Source: Legionella jamestowniensis
GTDB taxonomy: Bacteria; Pseudomonadota; Gammaproteobacteria; Legionellales; Legionellaceae
DNA length: 64,000 bases
Direction of reading: 5' to 3'
Assembly: GCF_001467745.1 (NCBI RefSeq)
Contig: NZ_LNYG01000013.1
Span: 617,909 to 681,908, forward strand
The notes under the pieces are model-generated. The model worked only from the letters and a program-made list of their open reading frames with translations. It was not told where the DNA came from and did not search any database. Shown piece by piece: positions 37,314-47,300 of this stretch. Both the position numbers and the translations under genes were made by a program. Positions within the stretch are counted from its first letter, which is position 1, and the number at the start of each line of letters is the position of its first letter.

Positions 37314-38871
37314 TTATGATGTAATTATTGTCGGTGGTGGACCTGTTGGCATTGCTCTTGGTATTGAACTTGGTTTGCGCAATATTCGCACCTTGATTCT
37401 CGAAAAGCATGCCCAACCTTTGCGTACACCTCGAGCTCAATCTTTGTCTGCCCGCACCATGGAATTTTTTTTAAGATGGGGGATAGACAAAGCACTTGAA
37501 GACAACCTTTTACTCCCTAAAAATTTTCCACAAACAGGCATTTGGTGCTCTAACTTATGTGGAGATTCCTATTTTGTGAGTGCTTGGGGAGATAATCAAT
37601 TAAAAGAAAATGCATCCCCTAAAGAAGGAGTGCGTATCCCGCTTTGGGTAACGGAAGAGGTTTTAAGAAAACGCTTACTGGATTTTTCTTGTGTTGATTT
37701 TTTAAAACATCATGAAGTGCAAGAAATGAGCGTCATTAATGACCAAGTCATTGTTCAAGCTTACGATAAAATAAATCAAACCACTCAAACGTATCAATCT
37801 ACTTTTTTAGCTTGTTGTGACGGCGCTGCCGGGCCATCTAAAGAATTATTCAATAATCCATTTAACAAACTATCTGAGCAAACGAAAATGCTGGGGACTT
37901 TGTTTATTTCAAAAGAAATTATGAATAAAAAAACAGTGGCTGACGGAATCATGTACTTCGTGCTAGATGATGACGCGATGGCTTTTGTCGGACCTATTGA
38001 TCTTGAGGAAGGCTTATGGCTTGCACAAATCGTTTGGACTGATTCTAACCTTAATCCTGATAAATCCACCTTATCTGCACTCATTGATAAAATGATTGGA
38101 ACACCAGTGAGTAAGGTAATTGCTGATTCCTATTTTTGGGATATGCAGGTTCAACTTGCCGAATTTGCCAATAAAGATAATCGTATATTTTGGGTGGGAG
38201 ATTCAGCCCATGCTTTTGCGCCCACAGGTGGCTTAGGACTAAATACTGGCTTTGGTGATGCAGAAAATTTAGGGTGGAAATTGGCGGCTGTTATCAAGCA
38301 AGAGGCTCCACTCCAATTACTTGAAACCTATGAGATTGAACGAAGACCCGTTTGGCAAAGTAATTTGAACTTCGCCAAACAAAATGCGGAGCAATTTGTC
38401 GAATTAAAGAAAAAATATCCCCCGGAGCACGATTATAATGCCTTTGTGCGTGCTTATGCAGATTTAGGCAATCAATTTTTATGCTCCTCCGGATTGACGC
38501 TAGGATATTCATACTTAGATACACCGTTAACTCAAAAATCAGCAGTGAAACAGCAAGAGCACTCTCCCTTTGAATACACACCAAGGGCTGAACCAGGCTA
38601 TTTTCTTCCTCATGCTTTATTAAAAGAGGAGACAATTTACAAATACTTGTCTCCTACTCAGTGGAATTTGATTATTTGTGGCGAGCAAAAAATGCAAGAA
38701 TCAGAGCTTAAGTTAATTAATGAGTGTTTCTTGTTAAAACACATCCATCTATTAAAAGTTGACCCGCAGACGTATCCATATACTTATTTGTTAGTCCGAC
38801 CGGATTGGCATATTTCCAGAGCAGGAAATAGTTTAAACGATATTTCAGGATCTCTGTGGGAGATGATGTAA
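37306..38871 (+). CDS. FAD-dependent aromatic hydroxylase (PheA/TfdB class)
   Basis: This 521-residue single-component flavin monooxygenase has the Rossmann dinucleotide motif DVIIVGGGPVGIALGIELGL, the DG motif in ACCDGAAGPSK and the GD motif in WVGDSAHAFAPTGGLGLNTGFG (around residue 300; shown in part), with a C-terminal thioredoxin-like tail. It would use NAD(P)H and O2 to hydroxylate a phenolic ring. In this cluster a 4-hydroxyphenylglycine-derived or other aromatic unit is a plausible substrate. Its stop TAA and the next start overlap (TAATG). Confidence 0.85.
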   Translation: MLNYDVIIVGGGPVGIALGIELGLRNIRTLILEKHAQPLRTPRAQSLSARTMEFFLRWGIDKALEDNLLLPKNFPQTGIWCSNLCGDSYFVSAWGDNQLKENASPKEGVRIPLWVTEEVLRKRLLDFSCVDFLKHHEVQEMSVINDQVIVQAYDKINQTTQTYQSTFLACCDGAAGPSKELFNNPFNKLSEQTKMLGTLFISKEIMNKKTVADGIMYFVLDDDAMAFVGPIDLEEGLWLAQIVWTDSNLNPDKSTLSALIDKMIGTPVSKVIADSYFWDMQVQLAEFANKDNRIFWVGDSAHAFAPTGGLGLNTGFGDAENLGWKLAAVIKQEAPLQLLETYEIERRPVWQSNLNFAKQNAEQFVELKKKYPPEHDYNAFVRAYADLGNQFLCSSGLTLGYSYLDTPLTQKSAVKQQEHSPFEYTPRAEPGYFLPHALLKEETIYKYLSPTQWNLIICGEQKMQESELKLINECFLLKHIHLLKVDPQTYPYTYLLVRPDWHISRAGNSLNDISGSLWEMM

Positions 38872-41456
38872 TGAGCCTAACCTGCATCTTAATGGGGCAA
38901 GATAATTTATTGATTCAATGTGGTAACTATTTATTAGAAAACCAGCATCAAATTAAATGGGTTATTTCGCCAATAAAATCCATCCAAACCTGGTGTGATA
39001 AAAATAATATCCCTTGGGTCAGTTCTCTCGAAGAGTTACCTGATAACAAAGAAAATTTAGTCGACTACTTCTTTAGTATTGTCAATGGCGTCATATTAAA
39101 AGACGCTGATTTAAAAATCGCTCGCTTCGGCACAATTAACTACCATGATTCTATTTTGCCTAAATACGCAGGGGTCAATGCGACATCCTGGGCATTAATG
39201 AATGGTGAAACCACTCATGGCATTACTTGGCACCTGGTTAATGAAGGCATTGATGAAGGAGATATTGTTTATCAATCAAGCTTTTCACTGTCAGACAATG
39301 AAACTGCATTAACACTTAACTTACGTTGTTTTGATGAAGCAACAATTGGGTTTGCCCAAATTATTGAACAGATTCAATCTTCTTCGCTGATAAAGACAAA
39401 GCAAAATAGAGCAATGCGAAGTTACTATGGGCTTAGCCATCCATTACCTGATTTAGGCTTTATTAATTGGGAAACAGCAACAGCTCAACAAATTGATTTA
39501 TATTGTCGTGCGCTTAATTTTGGAAACTACAGCAATAATTTAGGTACATTAAAATTGTATTTAAAAAAGGACTACCTCATCGTGGCCGAGGTGGAAAAAT
39601 CAATTCTCCCCAACACTAAGATTCAAAGTGGTGTGATTCTTTCAATGGATGAAAAAGGATTGCTCATTTCGACAACGAGTGAAGCTATTTTGCTCAAAAA
39701 ACTCATGACTTCAGAAAGTAAACTACTTGCTACAGAGGAGCTTATTCGACACTACGGTCTAGTCATTAATCAGCAGTTGCCTCTACTAGATCACGCATTC
39801 CTACGGGATGGAAAGGCTTTATACAGTCATGCATTAAGGCATGAGAAATTCTGGGTGAATCAATTAAGGGAGGTAGTCGATCATACAACCTATTGTGATC
39901 GCATTTTTGTTAAGAAAAACCAACCAACTGAACTAAAGTCGATTGCCATTGAGCAAGAGATTAAGAACTCAATAAACAATCCCAGTCATTACTTGCTGGC
40001 AAGTGTATTAATTTATTTATACCGATTAAATAATTATGAGAATTCTACTATCTTTTTAAGCAATGAGTATTTTTCTGATATTAAAACAACTTCTAACTTA
40101 TGGGCTACCTTATTGCCAATAACACCCAGTTTGCAAGACAACTTTACTTGTAAACAAGTGTTAGAAGAACTAAATCAAACCCTTGCTTTAATATCTAAAC
40201 GTGGGGCTTTGCTGAGTGATATTTATACTCGTCAACCTGCTTTAAAGCCTTTAATTAAAGACTGTATCATTACTGTGGATCTCTCAAATGAAACAGTGCA
40301 TGTACCGAAAAACTCATTGATTCATTTTTATGTTGATCAGAAGTCTCATGAATTAAAAATAGCACATCGGATTGATACAAATTATCAGGGTGGAACGATA
40401 ACTCCCTTAATTGAAAGAATGCCAGCCCATATTAATAATATTCTTCACTATATTTTGCATCAGCCTGAGACATTAATTAATGAACTCGTTTTTTTGACAG
40501 AAGAAGAACAGGAAAAACTATTCACGTGGGGAGTAGGTGAATATCTTCCTTTACCTAGTAATACTATTACCGACTTATTTGAACAATCGGTTTGCCGCAC
40601 GCCGGATAATCCTGCTATTTATCAAGATAATCAATGTGTCACTTATCATCAATTATGGCAAAAGGCTGAAGCGATCACCTCGTTTCTTTATACGCTCGAT
40701 TTACCATTACAAAGTCAGGTAGGGATTTATACGGAGCAAGGTGTTGATTTAGTTGCATTAGTCTTGGGAATTGCTAAGGCTGGTTGTATTTGTGTTCCCT
40801 TGCCAACAGAGTATTCTGTGGCTCAAATTGATGCGGTTGCAACAAATAGCAAGCTTAATCTAATTATCAGCTCAGAGTACTCTTTTGATAAGTTATCACA
40901 GCAACTTAAGGGTAATGCATCACAGTTCCTCTATAAAACTGAAGCGATTTTTTCTGAAAGCAGCGGTTTAGGTGTCTTGCCTAATCGCTCATTAGCTCAT
41001 CAGCAGTTACTGGTTCTCATCGATAAAGAAAGTAATAAACAACAGATGCTAAGCCAAAAAAATATTATTAATTATGGTTTTTGGTTAAACCGAGCTACTG
41101 ACTTTACTGCAAAATCTATTTTTGATTTATCTACACCTCTATCGTTTAATGTTTTGTTACCTTGTTTATTAGCGCCTTTATTTGTCGGTGGAATTCTCTC
41201 TATTGGTTCGTTCAATTTACAAACGCAGGCTAAACATTATTTGAGTTATTTGCAGATCCAAAAGATAAGTCATGTGAGATTAACTCCTTCCGATTGGGAA
41301 TTACTGATGAAGTATTCAGTTAAGGTGCGCCAGCTCAATGCACTCAGTCATTTATTACTGACTGCTGATGTTAACCCTACCGAAAAGGTGGCTGAGTGGT
41401 TATCCATTTGCCCCAATAGTCAATTGGTCATATTACCTGAGGCTCGCTTTCATTAA
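38871..41456 (+). CDS. formyltransferase fused to degenerate condensation and adenylation domains
   Basis: This 861-residue protein begins with a formyl-tetrahydrofolate-dependent formyltransferase domain (about 1-180; N90, H92 and D128 of the NxH...D site in INYHDSILPKYAG and NEGIDEGDI) and an FMT C-terminal subdomain (185-310). Residues 315-545 resemble the C-terminal half of an NRPS condensation domain. Residues 560-861 resemble the first half of an adenylation domain but lack the Thr/Ser/Gly-rich A3 loop, and the protein ends where the YGPTE motif would begin. No carrier domain follows. The start overlaps the upstream stop (TAATG). It could formylate an amino group on the assembly line, or be a decayed loading module. 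Confidence 0.75.
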   Translation: MSLTCILMGQDNLLIQCGNYLLENQHQIKWVISPIKSIQTWCDKNNIPWVSSLEELPDNKENLVDYFFSIVNGVILKDADLKIARFGTINYHDSILPKYAGVNATSWALMNGETTHGITWHLVNEGIDEGDIVYQSSFSLSDNETALTLNLRCFDEATIGFAQIIEQIQSSSLIKTKQNRAMRSYYGLSHPLPDLGFINWETATAQQIDLYCRALNFGNYSNNLGTLKLYLKKDYLIVAEVEKSILPNTKIQSGVILSMDEKGLLISTTSEAILLKKLMTSESKLLATEELIRHYGLVINQQLPLLDHAFLRDGKALYSHALRHEKFWVNQLREVVDHTTYCDRIFVKKNQPTELKSIAIEQEIKNSINNPSHYLLASVLIYLYRLNNYENSTIFLSNEYFSDIKTTSNLWATLLPITPSLQDNFTCKQVLEELNQTLALISKRGALLSDIYTRQPALKPLIKDCIITVDLSNETVHVPKNSLIHFYVDQKSHELKIAHRIDTNYQGGTITPLIERMPAHINNILHYILHQPETLINELVFLTEEEQEKLFTWGVGEYLPLPSNTITDLFEQSVCRTPDNPAIYQDNQCVTYHQLWQKAEAITSFLYTLDLPLQSQVGIYTEQGVDLVALVLGIAKAGCICVPLPTEYSVAQIDAVATNSKLNLIISSEYSFDKLSQQLKGNASQFLYKTEAIFSESSGLGVLPNRSLAHQQLLVLIDKESNKQQMLSQKNIINYGFWLNRATDFTAKSIFDLSTPLSFNVLLPCLLAPLFVGGILSIGSFNLQTQAKHYLSYLQIQKISHVRLTPSDWELLMKYSVKVRQLNALSHLLLTADVNPTEKVAEWLSICPNSQLVILPEARFH

Positions 41457-41470
41457 TTGAGACGAGCCTC
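41439..41470. terminator. hairpin between convergent operons
   Basis: GAGGCTCG (41439-41446) pairs with CGAGCCTC (41463-41470) across a 16-base loop that includes the stop codon of the formyltransferase-fusion gene. It lies between two converging transcription units and probably serves both. Neither side has a long T tract. Confidence 0.5.
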
Positions 41471-41480
41471 TGGAGAAACC

Positions 41481-42251
41481 CTATGTAGTCCGCTCTACAG
41501 TTATCAAAGGCTCAGGATAAGACTGCAATACACTGCCATCGTATAAATAGAAAGAACAACGTTTATGTTTCCTCACATCTGCAATTACAGAAACCATTTG
41601 TGAGACGCTTTGTTTCACAGTAAGATCGCCACGTCCACCACCCATGTCAGTTTGCACTAATCCTGGCGATATAGGAAATGCACAAGGTCTATCGTCAGGA
41701 GAGTTTCCCTGAGCTAACCAAATGGATGATAACTCAATATTCCAGTTTTGCATGAGAACATTGCCAGCAGCCTTGCTTGCACGATAAGAACTATACCGCC
41801 CTTTAAGATTATGGGAGTAGCTGCTTAGTGTAGAACTAACATAAACAGCGCAGCTATTAGAGTGGAGTAATTTTGCAAATAAGGCACGCATGATATTATC
41901 ATGGGCAAAGGTATTCACTTCCATTGTTTCACGCAGCTGCTCCTCAGTTTCTATAAGTGGATGAGAGCCTGAAGGGCTACGTATAATACCTGCATTCAAA
42001 ATTAAAATATCAATCGTTCCATTGATTTCTTCGGCTAAACAAATAATCGCTTGTTTATCTCTGACATCTAAAGAAATCAATTCCAGACTGTTAGAATAAC
42101 TCGATTTCAATGCCATTAACTCATCACGTTTGCTTTGTTCACGATAGGTTGCATACACGAAACAACCCCTGGACAGATATTCTTGAACAAAACCTAAACC
42201 AATGCCACGGTTTCCACCAATGATCACCACTTTAGTCGATTGATATTCCAT
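41481..42251 (-). CDS. short-chain dehydrogenase/reductase
   Basis: This 256-residue classical SDR has VVIIGGNRGIGLGF (nucleotide motif), NAGIIR, and the catalytic Ser-Tyr-Lys set (VSSTLSSYS, then YSSYRASKAA). It resembles the C-factor/sniffer subgroup. It is the last gene of the synthetase operon, 13 bases after the membrane-protein gene, and could reduce an aldehyde or ketone formed by the assembly line. The substrate is not known. Confidence 0.82.
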   Translation of the reverse strand: MEYQSTKVVIIGGNRGIGLGFVQEYLSRGCFVYATYREQSKRDELMALKSSYSNSLELISLDVRDKQAIICLAEEINGTIDILILNAGIIRSPSGSHPLIETEEQLRETMEVNTFAHDNIMRALFAKLLHSNSCAVYVSSTLSSYSHNLKGRYSSYRASKAAGNVLMQNWNIELSSIWLAQGNSPDDRPCAFPISPGLVQTDMGGGRGDLTVKQSVSQMVSVIADVRKHKRCSFYLYDGSVLQSYPEPLITVERTT

Positions 42252-42264
42252 ATGTTTAACTCCT

Positions 42265-44133
42265 TTAACTATAGCTGGCTCCTCGCTCCGTTGTTTGCAA
42301 TAGAGGTGTGGTAGGTTTCATAGAGCCCATAGAGGTAGCTACCTGTGAATTGTGAAATGAATTTCTATTGTAACCAAGGGGTTGACGCGGTGTTTCAACA
42401 TCGATGGATGGTGGGCTTAAATCATCATGTTGCTTTTTTAAACTGAAAAAGGTGTGAAAATCAGTTTCAAACTGTTCAGGGTCTATACCCAAAGCACTTT
42501 GTTGATTGGAAGCATATTGGTTAATACCATGCATCAATTCCTCACCTTTCATTTGTTGCAAATAATGAACAATCAAAGACATCTTCACCAGCAGTCGAGC
42601 GGCAAGTGTATCATCATTTGCTAATGAACCAAATTTAGCTTGTGATTTGCGCACCACTAAACAAAAAAGATCCATTAAAGGAATAAACGAAAGGATTTGC
42701 AAGGTGGGTATTGAGATGCCTTCTAAAGCAGGTCTAATATCATCCCACATCTCATCGGCAAAAACAGTTTTAATGAGTTGCGTACCATTAGCAAATGCGA
42801 AAAAGGAAATATAGATGTTTACCAAAGTAAATAGCGCAAATGTTTTAGGGTACATTTGTATTTCCGGAGCCACTTTATCGCCAGTCCAGGTTGTAAAATA
42901 GCTATAAATTTGATTAAAAATCCCTGTACCATAAAATGCACATAAAACCGCTGTTGAATAAAGAGGAAGAGCGCCTACACCAATGCTTTCAGAAAGATTT
43001 AATCCCTCTAAGAAACCAATATAAATAGGATTAGCAATCCATCCCATACACCCAGCAATCATGATGCCAGCACCTAGAATACCAACTCCACCATTCGATA
43101 ACATGTGATGCGCTTTATTAACAAAACGACGAAAATACGATTGCTGTACGGAAGGAGGAGGAAGTTCAGGCCTAAGTCTTTTTGCCAGCTCAACAAATTC
43201 AATGAATGAAGCACTTTCATGTTGAATTGTTCTTAATGGAGATTCCTCTAGTCCTGCATTAGATCGGCCTCTAACGATGGATTGTATCGCCTTCGAAAGC
43301 GTTTCTACGAGTTGATTTTTATATTTTGATTCAATGAGTTGTTGTTCACTCGCTAATCTCAATAACTCAAGCTCTTCTGCAGAAGTACGTGATTTTTTGA
43401 TTAGAGAATAAAGCTTCTCAAAAGGTAAAACGGGAATACGATAATACCAATACTTCTCTGTAAGTATAATTCCCCAGGAAACTCCATGTAAAATAGCAGA
43501 GGACAGTGTTGAGTGAGAAACTGTGAGCCCGAGACACCAGGCTGCATCGCAATTAGGTAAGGGAAATAAATAAACTGCGATGGAAAAAGGCACGACACAA
43601 ACCAAGGAACCTAAACCCATCTTTAGATATTTCGCAATCAAACTTCCTTTACTTGGTGAATTAATTAATTCCTTGATTTCTGGAGGTATATTTGATTCTG
43701 CTTGAATAGTATCAATCAAATTATCGGTGGCATTAATTAAAAATAAAGTATTACTGGCTGGGTTTGAGGCCGCAAAACTATAAGCCATCCAGGGAGCAAA
43801 ATTTTTTCCGTATTCCCAAGCGGGTGGCCAAGCATAAATACCGCCCGTCCCACCTAAAATTTCTAACAATAACCCAATTTTCTCACTTTTACCGAAAGGG
43901 ATAGGATCGCCATTCGTTTCTTTTATAAAATGATCATAAAGTGCTTCCAGACCATTAGTACGAGGAGCTAATGCTTTCACTTCGCGTGGGGAATTAATAA
44001 AGATTTCTTCTAAAGGATCTTCTTCAAAAGGCTGCGTTGGTTCATTAATTGTTGGTGTTTGCTCGGTTAGTATTTTTAAGGTGTCGGAATCTTTAGAATT
44101 GGATTTTTCTTTGCTATTAAACAACCTATACAT
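42265..44133 (-). CDS. polytopic membrane protein of unknown family in the biosynthetic operon
   Basis: This roughly 622-residue protein has a polar N-terminus of about 100 residues, seven or eight hydrophobic segments in two blocks (roughly 115-250 and 360-520) and a Gln/Pro-rich C-terminal tail. A helical hairpin with coiled-coil character lies between the blocks. The ATG at 44133 is chosen because the frame upstream is hydrophobic and unlike a normal start region. I do not recognise the family. It follows the synthetases and may be a cluster export or self-protection factor, or an unrelated Legionella membrane protein. Confidence 0.6.
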   Translation of the reverse strand: MYRLFNSKEKSNSKDSDTLKILTEQTPTINEPTQPFEEDPLEEIFINSPREVKALAPRTNGLEALYDHFIKETNGDPIPFGKSEKIGLLLEILGGTGGIYAWPPAWEYGKNFAPWMAYSFAASNPASNTLFLINATDNLIDTIQAESNIPPEIKELINSPSKGSLIAKYLKMGLGSLVCVVPFSIAVYLFPLPNCDAAWCLGLTVSHSTLSSAILHGVSWGIILTEKYWYYRIPVLPFEKLYSLIKKSRTSAEELELLRLASEQQLIESKYKNQLVETLSKAIQSIVRGRSNAGLEESPLRTIQHESASFIEFVELAKRLRPELPPPSVQQSYFRRFVNKAHHMLSNGGVGILGAGIMIAGCMGWIANPIYIGFLEGLNLSESIGVGALPLYSTAVLCAFYGTGIFNQIYSYFTTWTGDKVAPEIQMYPKTFALFTLVNIYISFFAFANGTQLIKTVFADEMWDDIRPALEGISIPTLQILSFIPLMDLFCLVVRKSQAKFGSLANDDTLAARLLVKMSLIVHYLQQMKGEELMHGINQYASNQQSALGIDPEQFETDFHTFFSLKKQHDDLSPPSIDVETPRQPLGYNRNSFHNSQVATSMGSMKPTTPLLQTTERGASYS

Positions 44134-44303
44134 GATAAAAATTTCCCAAACTGGCTCTTTAAAAAGGCGACAAGTATAAATTAAATTCAGCACAAATACT
44201 AACCTTATCCAACCCATAAAATGATATAGCTTTTCATTAGGTAACCAATCGGCACGCAAAAAAAATCACTTAAATTAGAATAAGTTAGCATTAAGTTCTG
44301 CCA

Positions 44304-44333
44304 TAACCCGAAGTTACTTCCACATTCGGGTTA
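44304..44333 (-). terminator. hairpin after the C-A-T-R synthetase gene
   Basis: TAACCCGAA (44304-44312) pairs perfectly with TTCGGGTTA (44325-44333) across a 12-base loop, 26 bases after the synthetase stop on the minus strand. There is no T tract on the minus strand, so it may cause partial termination or protect the mRNA end. Confidence 0.45.
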
Positions 44334-44358
44334 CGCTTTTCATCCTCTGGTGAACAAC

Positions 44359-47300
44359 CTAGATTGAAATGGTTTGAGGACTATCTAAAAAACCGCTTGC
44401 TATGAGGAAGTTAAATTGTTGCTCAATCATTTCGAGATAAGGCGGTGTTGTAATAGGATAATCAGGTGTTATTTCTAGTGTTTCCGCAGGCCCTTTATTC
44501 ATTGATGAATGAAGTTTGTATACATGAGATAATTTATATAAGGCGTTTTGTTCATCTATGTCACTCATAATTCGATTCCATTCTTCTTTATCCGAGATAA
44601 AATCAAATCGATACCCTTTATGTTGAGCAATTTTTAAATAATCAAACCATGAAATTGATTCTGAATTATTTAAATTATAAGAAAAACGCTGTGGCGCTTT
44701 AGCTATTTCAACGATGGCTGCAGCTAACAAATCAACCGGCATCATTTCTACCCTGTCTTGGTCTACTATAAACCCTTTTTCAAGCTGTAACATTCCTTTA
44801 AGTCGCAACAAGGTATGATTTGTTTCAGGCTCATAAATACCATGCATGCCCGAGACAACATTGCCTGGGCGATATACATGAGCAACCACGCCTCTAATCG
44901 CTGCTTCTTGTAATAATTGCTCAGCAACCCATTTTGTAGTGAGATAGCCATTCATATTGAGATAGCCCTCCATTGAAGTACTATCTATGGAAGACAAACG
45001 TTCAATTGGAGAAATCAAGCGTGTTGCTAACGTTGACACAAAATGAATGGCTTTATTTTTGTTCGTAACTGCCATTTTAATGATTTCAATCACTGATTGA
45101 ACATTAGTTTTATAAAGCGTGTTGTAATCATAAACATGATGCACCCAAGCTCCAACATGAAATATCGCATCGACTTCCTGCGTTAACCGCTCATAATTCT
45201 GTGCTGCCAAACCTAATTTGCGTTCACCGAGATCACCTAATACAGGAACTATTCTTGCCTTGCAAAGACGAGATTCGAGTCTATATTTTCGCAATTTACC
45301 AGTTAGCTTTTCTAAAGCCTCATCAACCGTAGCGGCTCTGATTAGACAATAAATAATGGCATCCGTCTTTTTCAGGAGCTCATCAAGTAAATGTGCACCA
45401 ACAAAACCAGCAGCACCGGTTAGCAAAATAGATTGGGGATGCTGAACGCAAGGACTATCTGGCAATGGTTTAATTGCTGAATCCAAGACTACATCCTGTT
45501 CTAATTTCTCTTTAAACAAATGGATCCTTTGCATTGAAGTCAGGCTGGACTCAACTTGCGCTGCTAAGGATGTAATCGTTGGCATGGCAATGAATTGGCT
45601 TAGTGATAACTCTTTACCGATTTTATTGCTGACCAAAGTAAGCATTTTAACAACGAGTAAGGAATTGCCACCCAATTCAAAAAAGTTGGATGAGGCACCC
45701 AAATCGTCAATACGCAATTTAAAAATATCGGCCCAAACTGCTGCAATATCCACCTCAAGTGGCGTATTTAACGGCACTACATTTTTCTCAATATTGACTT
45801 TATCTTCCACAGTGCCGAGCACCTTTCTGTCGATTTTACCATTAACTGTCATGGGGAATGACACCAGTTCAGTAAAGGTACTGGGTACCATATATTCAGG
45901 TAAAAAGGCCTTAAGATGACTTTTAAGATTGGCTACATCAACCTGCACGCCAATCTTTAAGGTATAATAGGCAGCCAAATAAGCTGCTTCTCCTTCACCT
46001 TTTAATAGAACGGCAGTATGGGTTATCCCAGGATAACTACCAAGTGCGGATTCAATTTCGCCAAGCTCGATGCGAAAACCACGTAATTTGATTTGAAAAT
46101 CCTTTCTACCGAGGTATTCAATAGAGCCATCTTCCATCCAGCGACCTAAATCACCGGTGCGATACAAGCGGGTATCTTCGGGCAAGCCTAAAAAATTAGC
46201 ATAGGGATCTTTGACAAATTTTTCTTGAGTCAAGTCATCACGATAGAGATAGCCTCTTGAAAGGCCGCGACCACCAATACAAATTTCACCCACGATACCA
46301 ACCGGACACCATCGTAAATGTTCATCCATAACGCACATGCTGAACTCTGCAAGTGGCCAACCAATATTATCCCTTCCTTTATCAATATCAGCTTGAGTTA
46401 CAAATTTATTATTAGTATATACAGTTGTTTCTGTAATACCGTACATATTCGCTAAACGAGGCTTATCCACTCCGTATTTTGCAACCCAGGGTCTTAGAAT
46501 TGAGACTTTTAAAGATTCACCAACAAAAGAAACGTATCGTAAATAGTTAAGTTTCTTACTGGATCGCAGGTCTTCATTAATAAACATTTGAAACGCAGAC
46601 GCAGTTTGCGTCAAAACAGTTACTTTTTCAGAGTCAATGAGTTGATAAAATTGCTTGGTATCTCGCGTTACTTCATAAGGAATTACTAACAAAGTACCAC
46701 CAAATAAAAACGCGCCCCAAATTTCCCAAACAGAAATATCGAAACAAAAAGTATGGAAAAGACTCCAAACATCCTGTGTTGAAAACTCAAATTGTTTTTT
46801 TAAGGACTCAAATAAACAAATCACATTTTCATGAGAAACACCCACACCCTTGGGTTTACCTGTTGAACCCGAAGTATAAAGAACATAAGCTAAATCCTGT
46901 GGTTTTATTTTATGCTCGAATGGTTGATCCACAAAATGTGGGGAGTTAACAATGCAATCATCATCCATATAGATAATTCGTTCCGCAGCAAAATCTAAAT
47001 TCAAGGCATCATGTACTTTATGAGTTAATAATAAGGAGGCCTGGCTGTGATTGATAATGTAATTGATACGCTCTTGCGGATATTTTGGATCTACCGGTAC
47101 GTAAGCCGCTCCTGCCTTGAGAATACCCAGCATACCAAAGATCATATCTTCATTTCTATCCACACAGAGAGCGACTAAAGTATCACCGCATAGTTCACAA
47201 CCATAGAGCTGTTTGTATTGATGTCTAATATAGGAAGCCCATTGGTTACTGCGTTCTTCAATTGTTGCATAATCATAGCATTGAGACCCAAAAACCAAAC

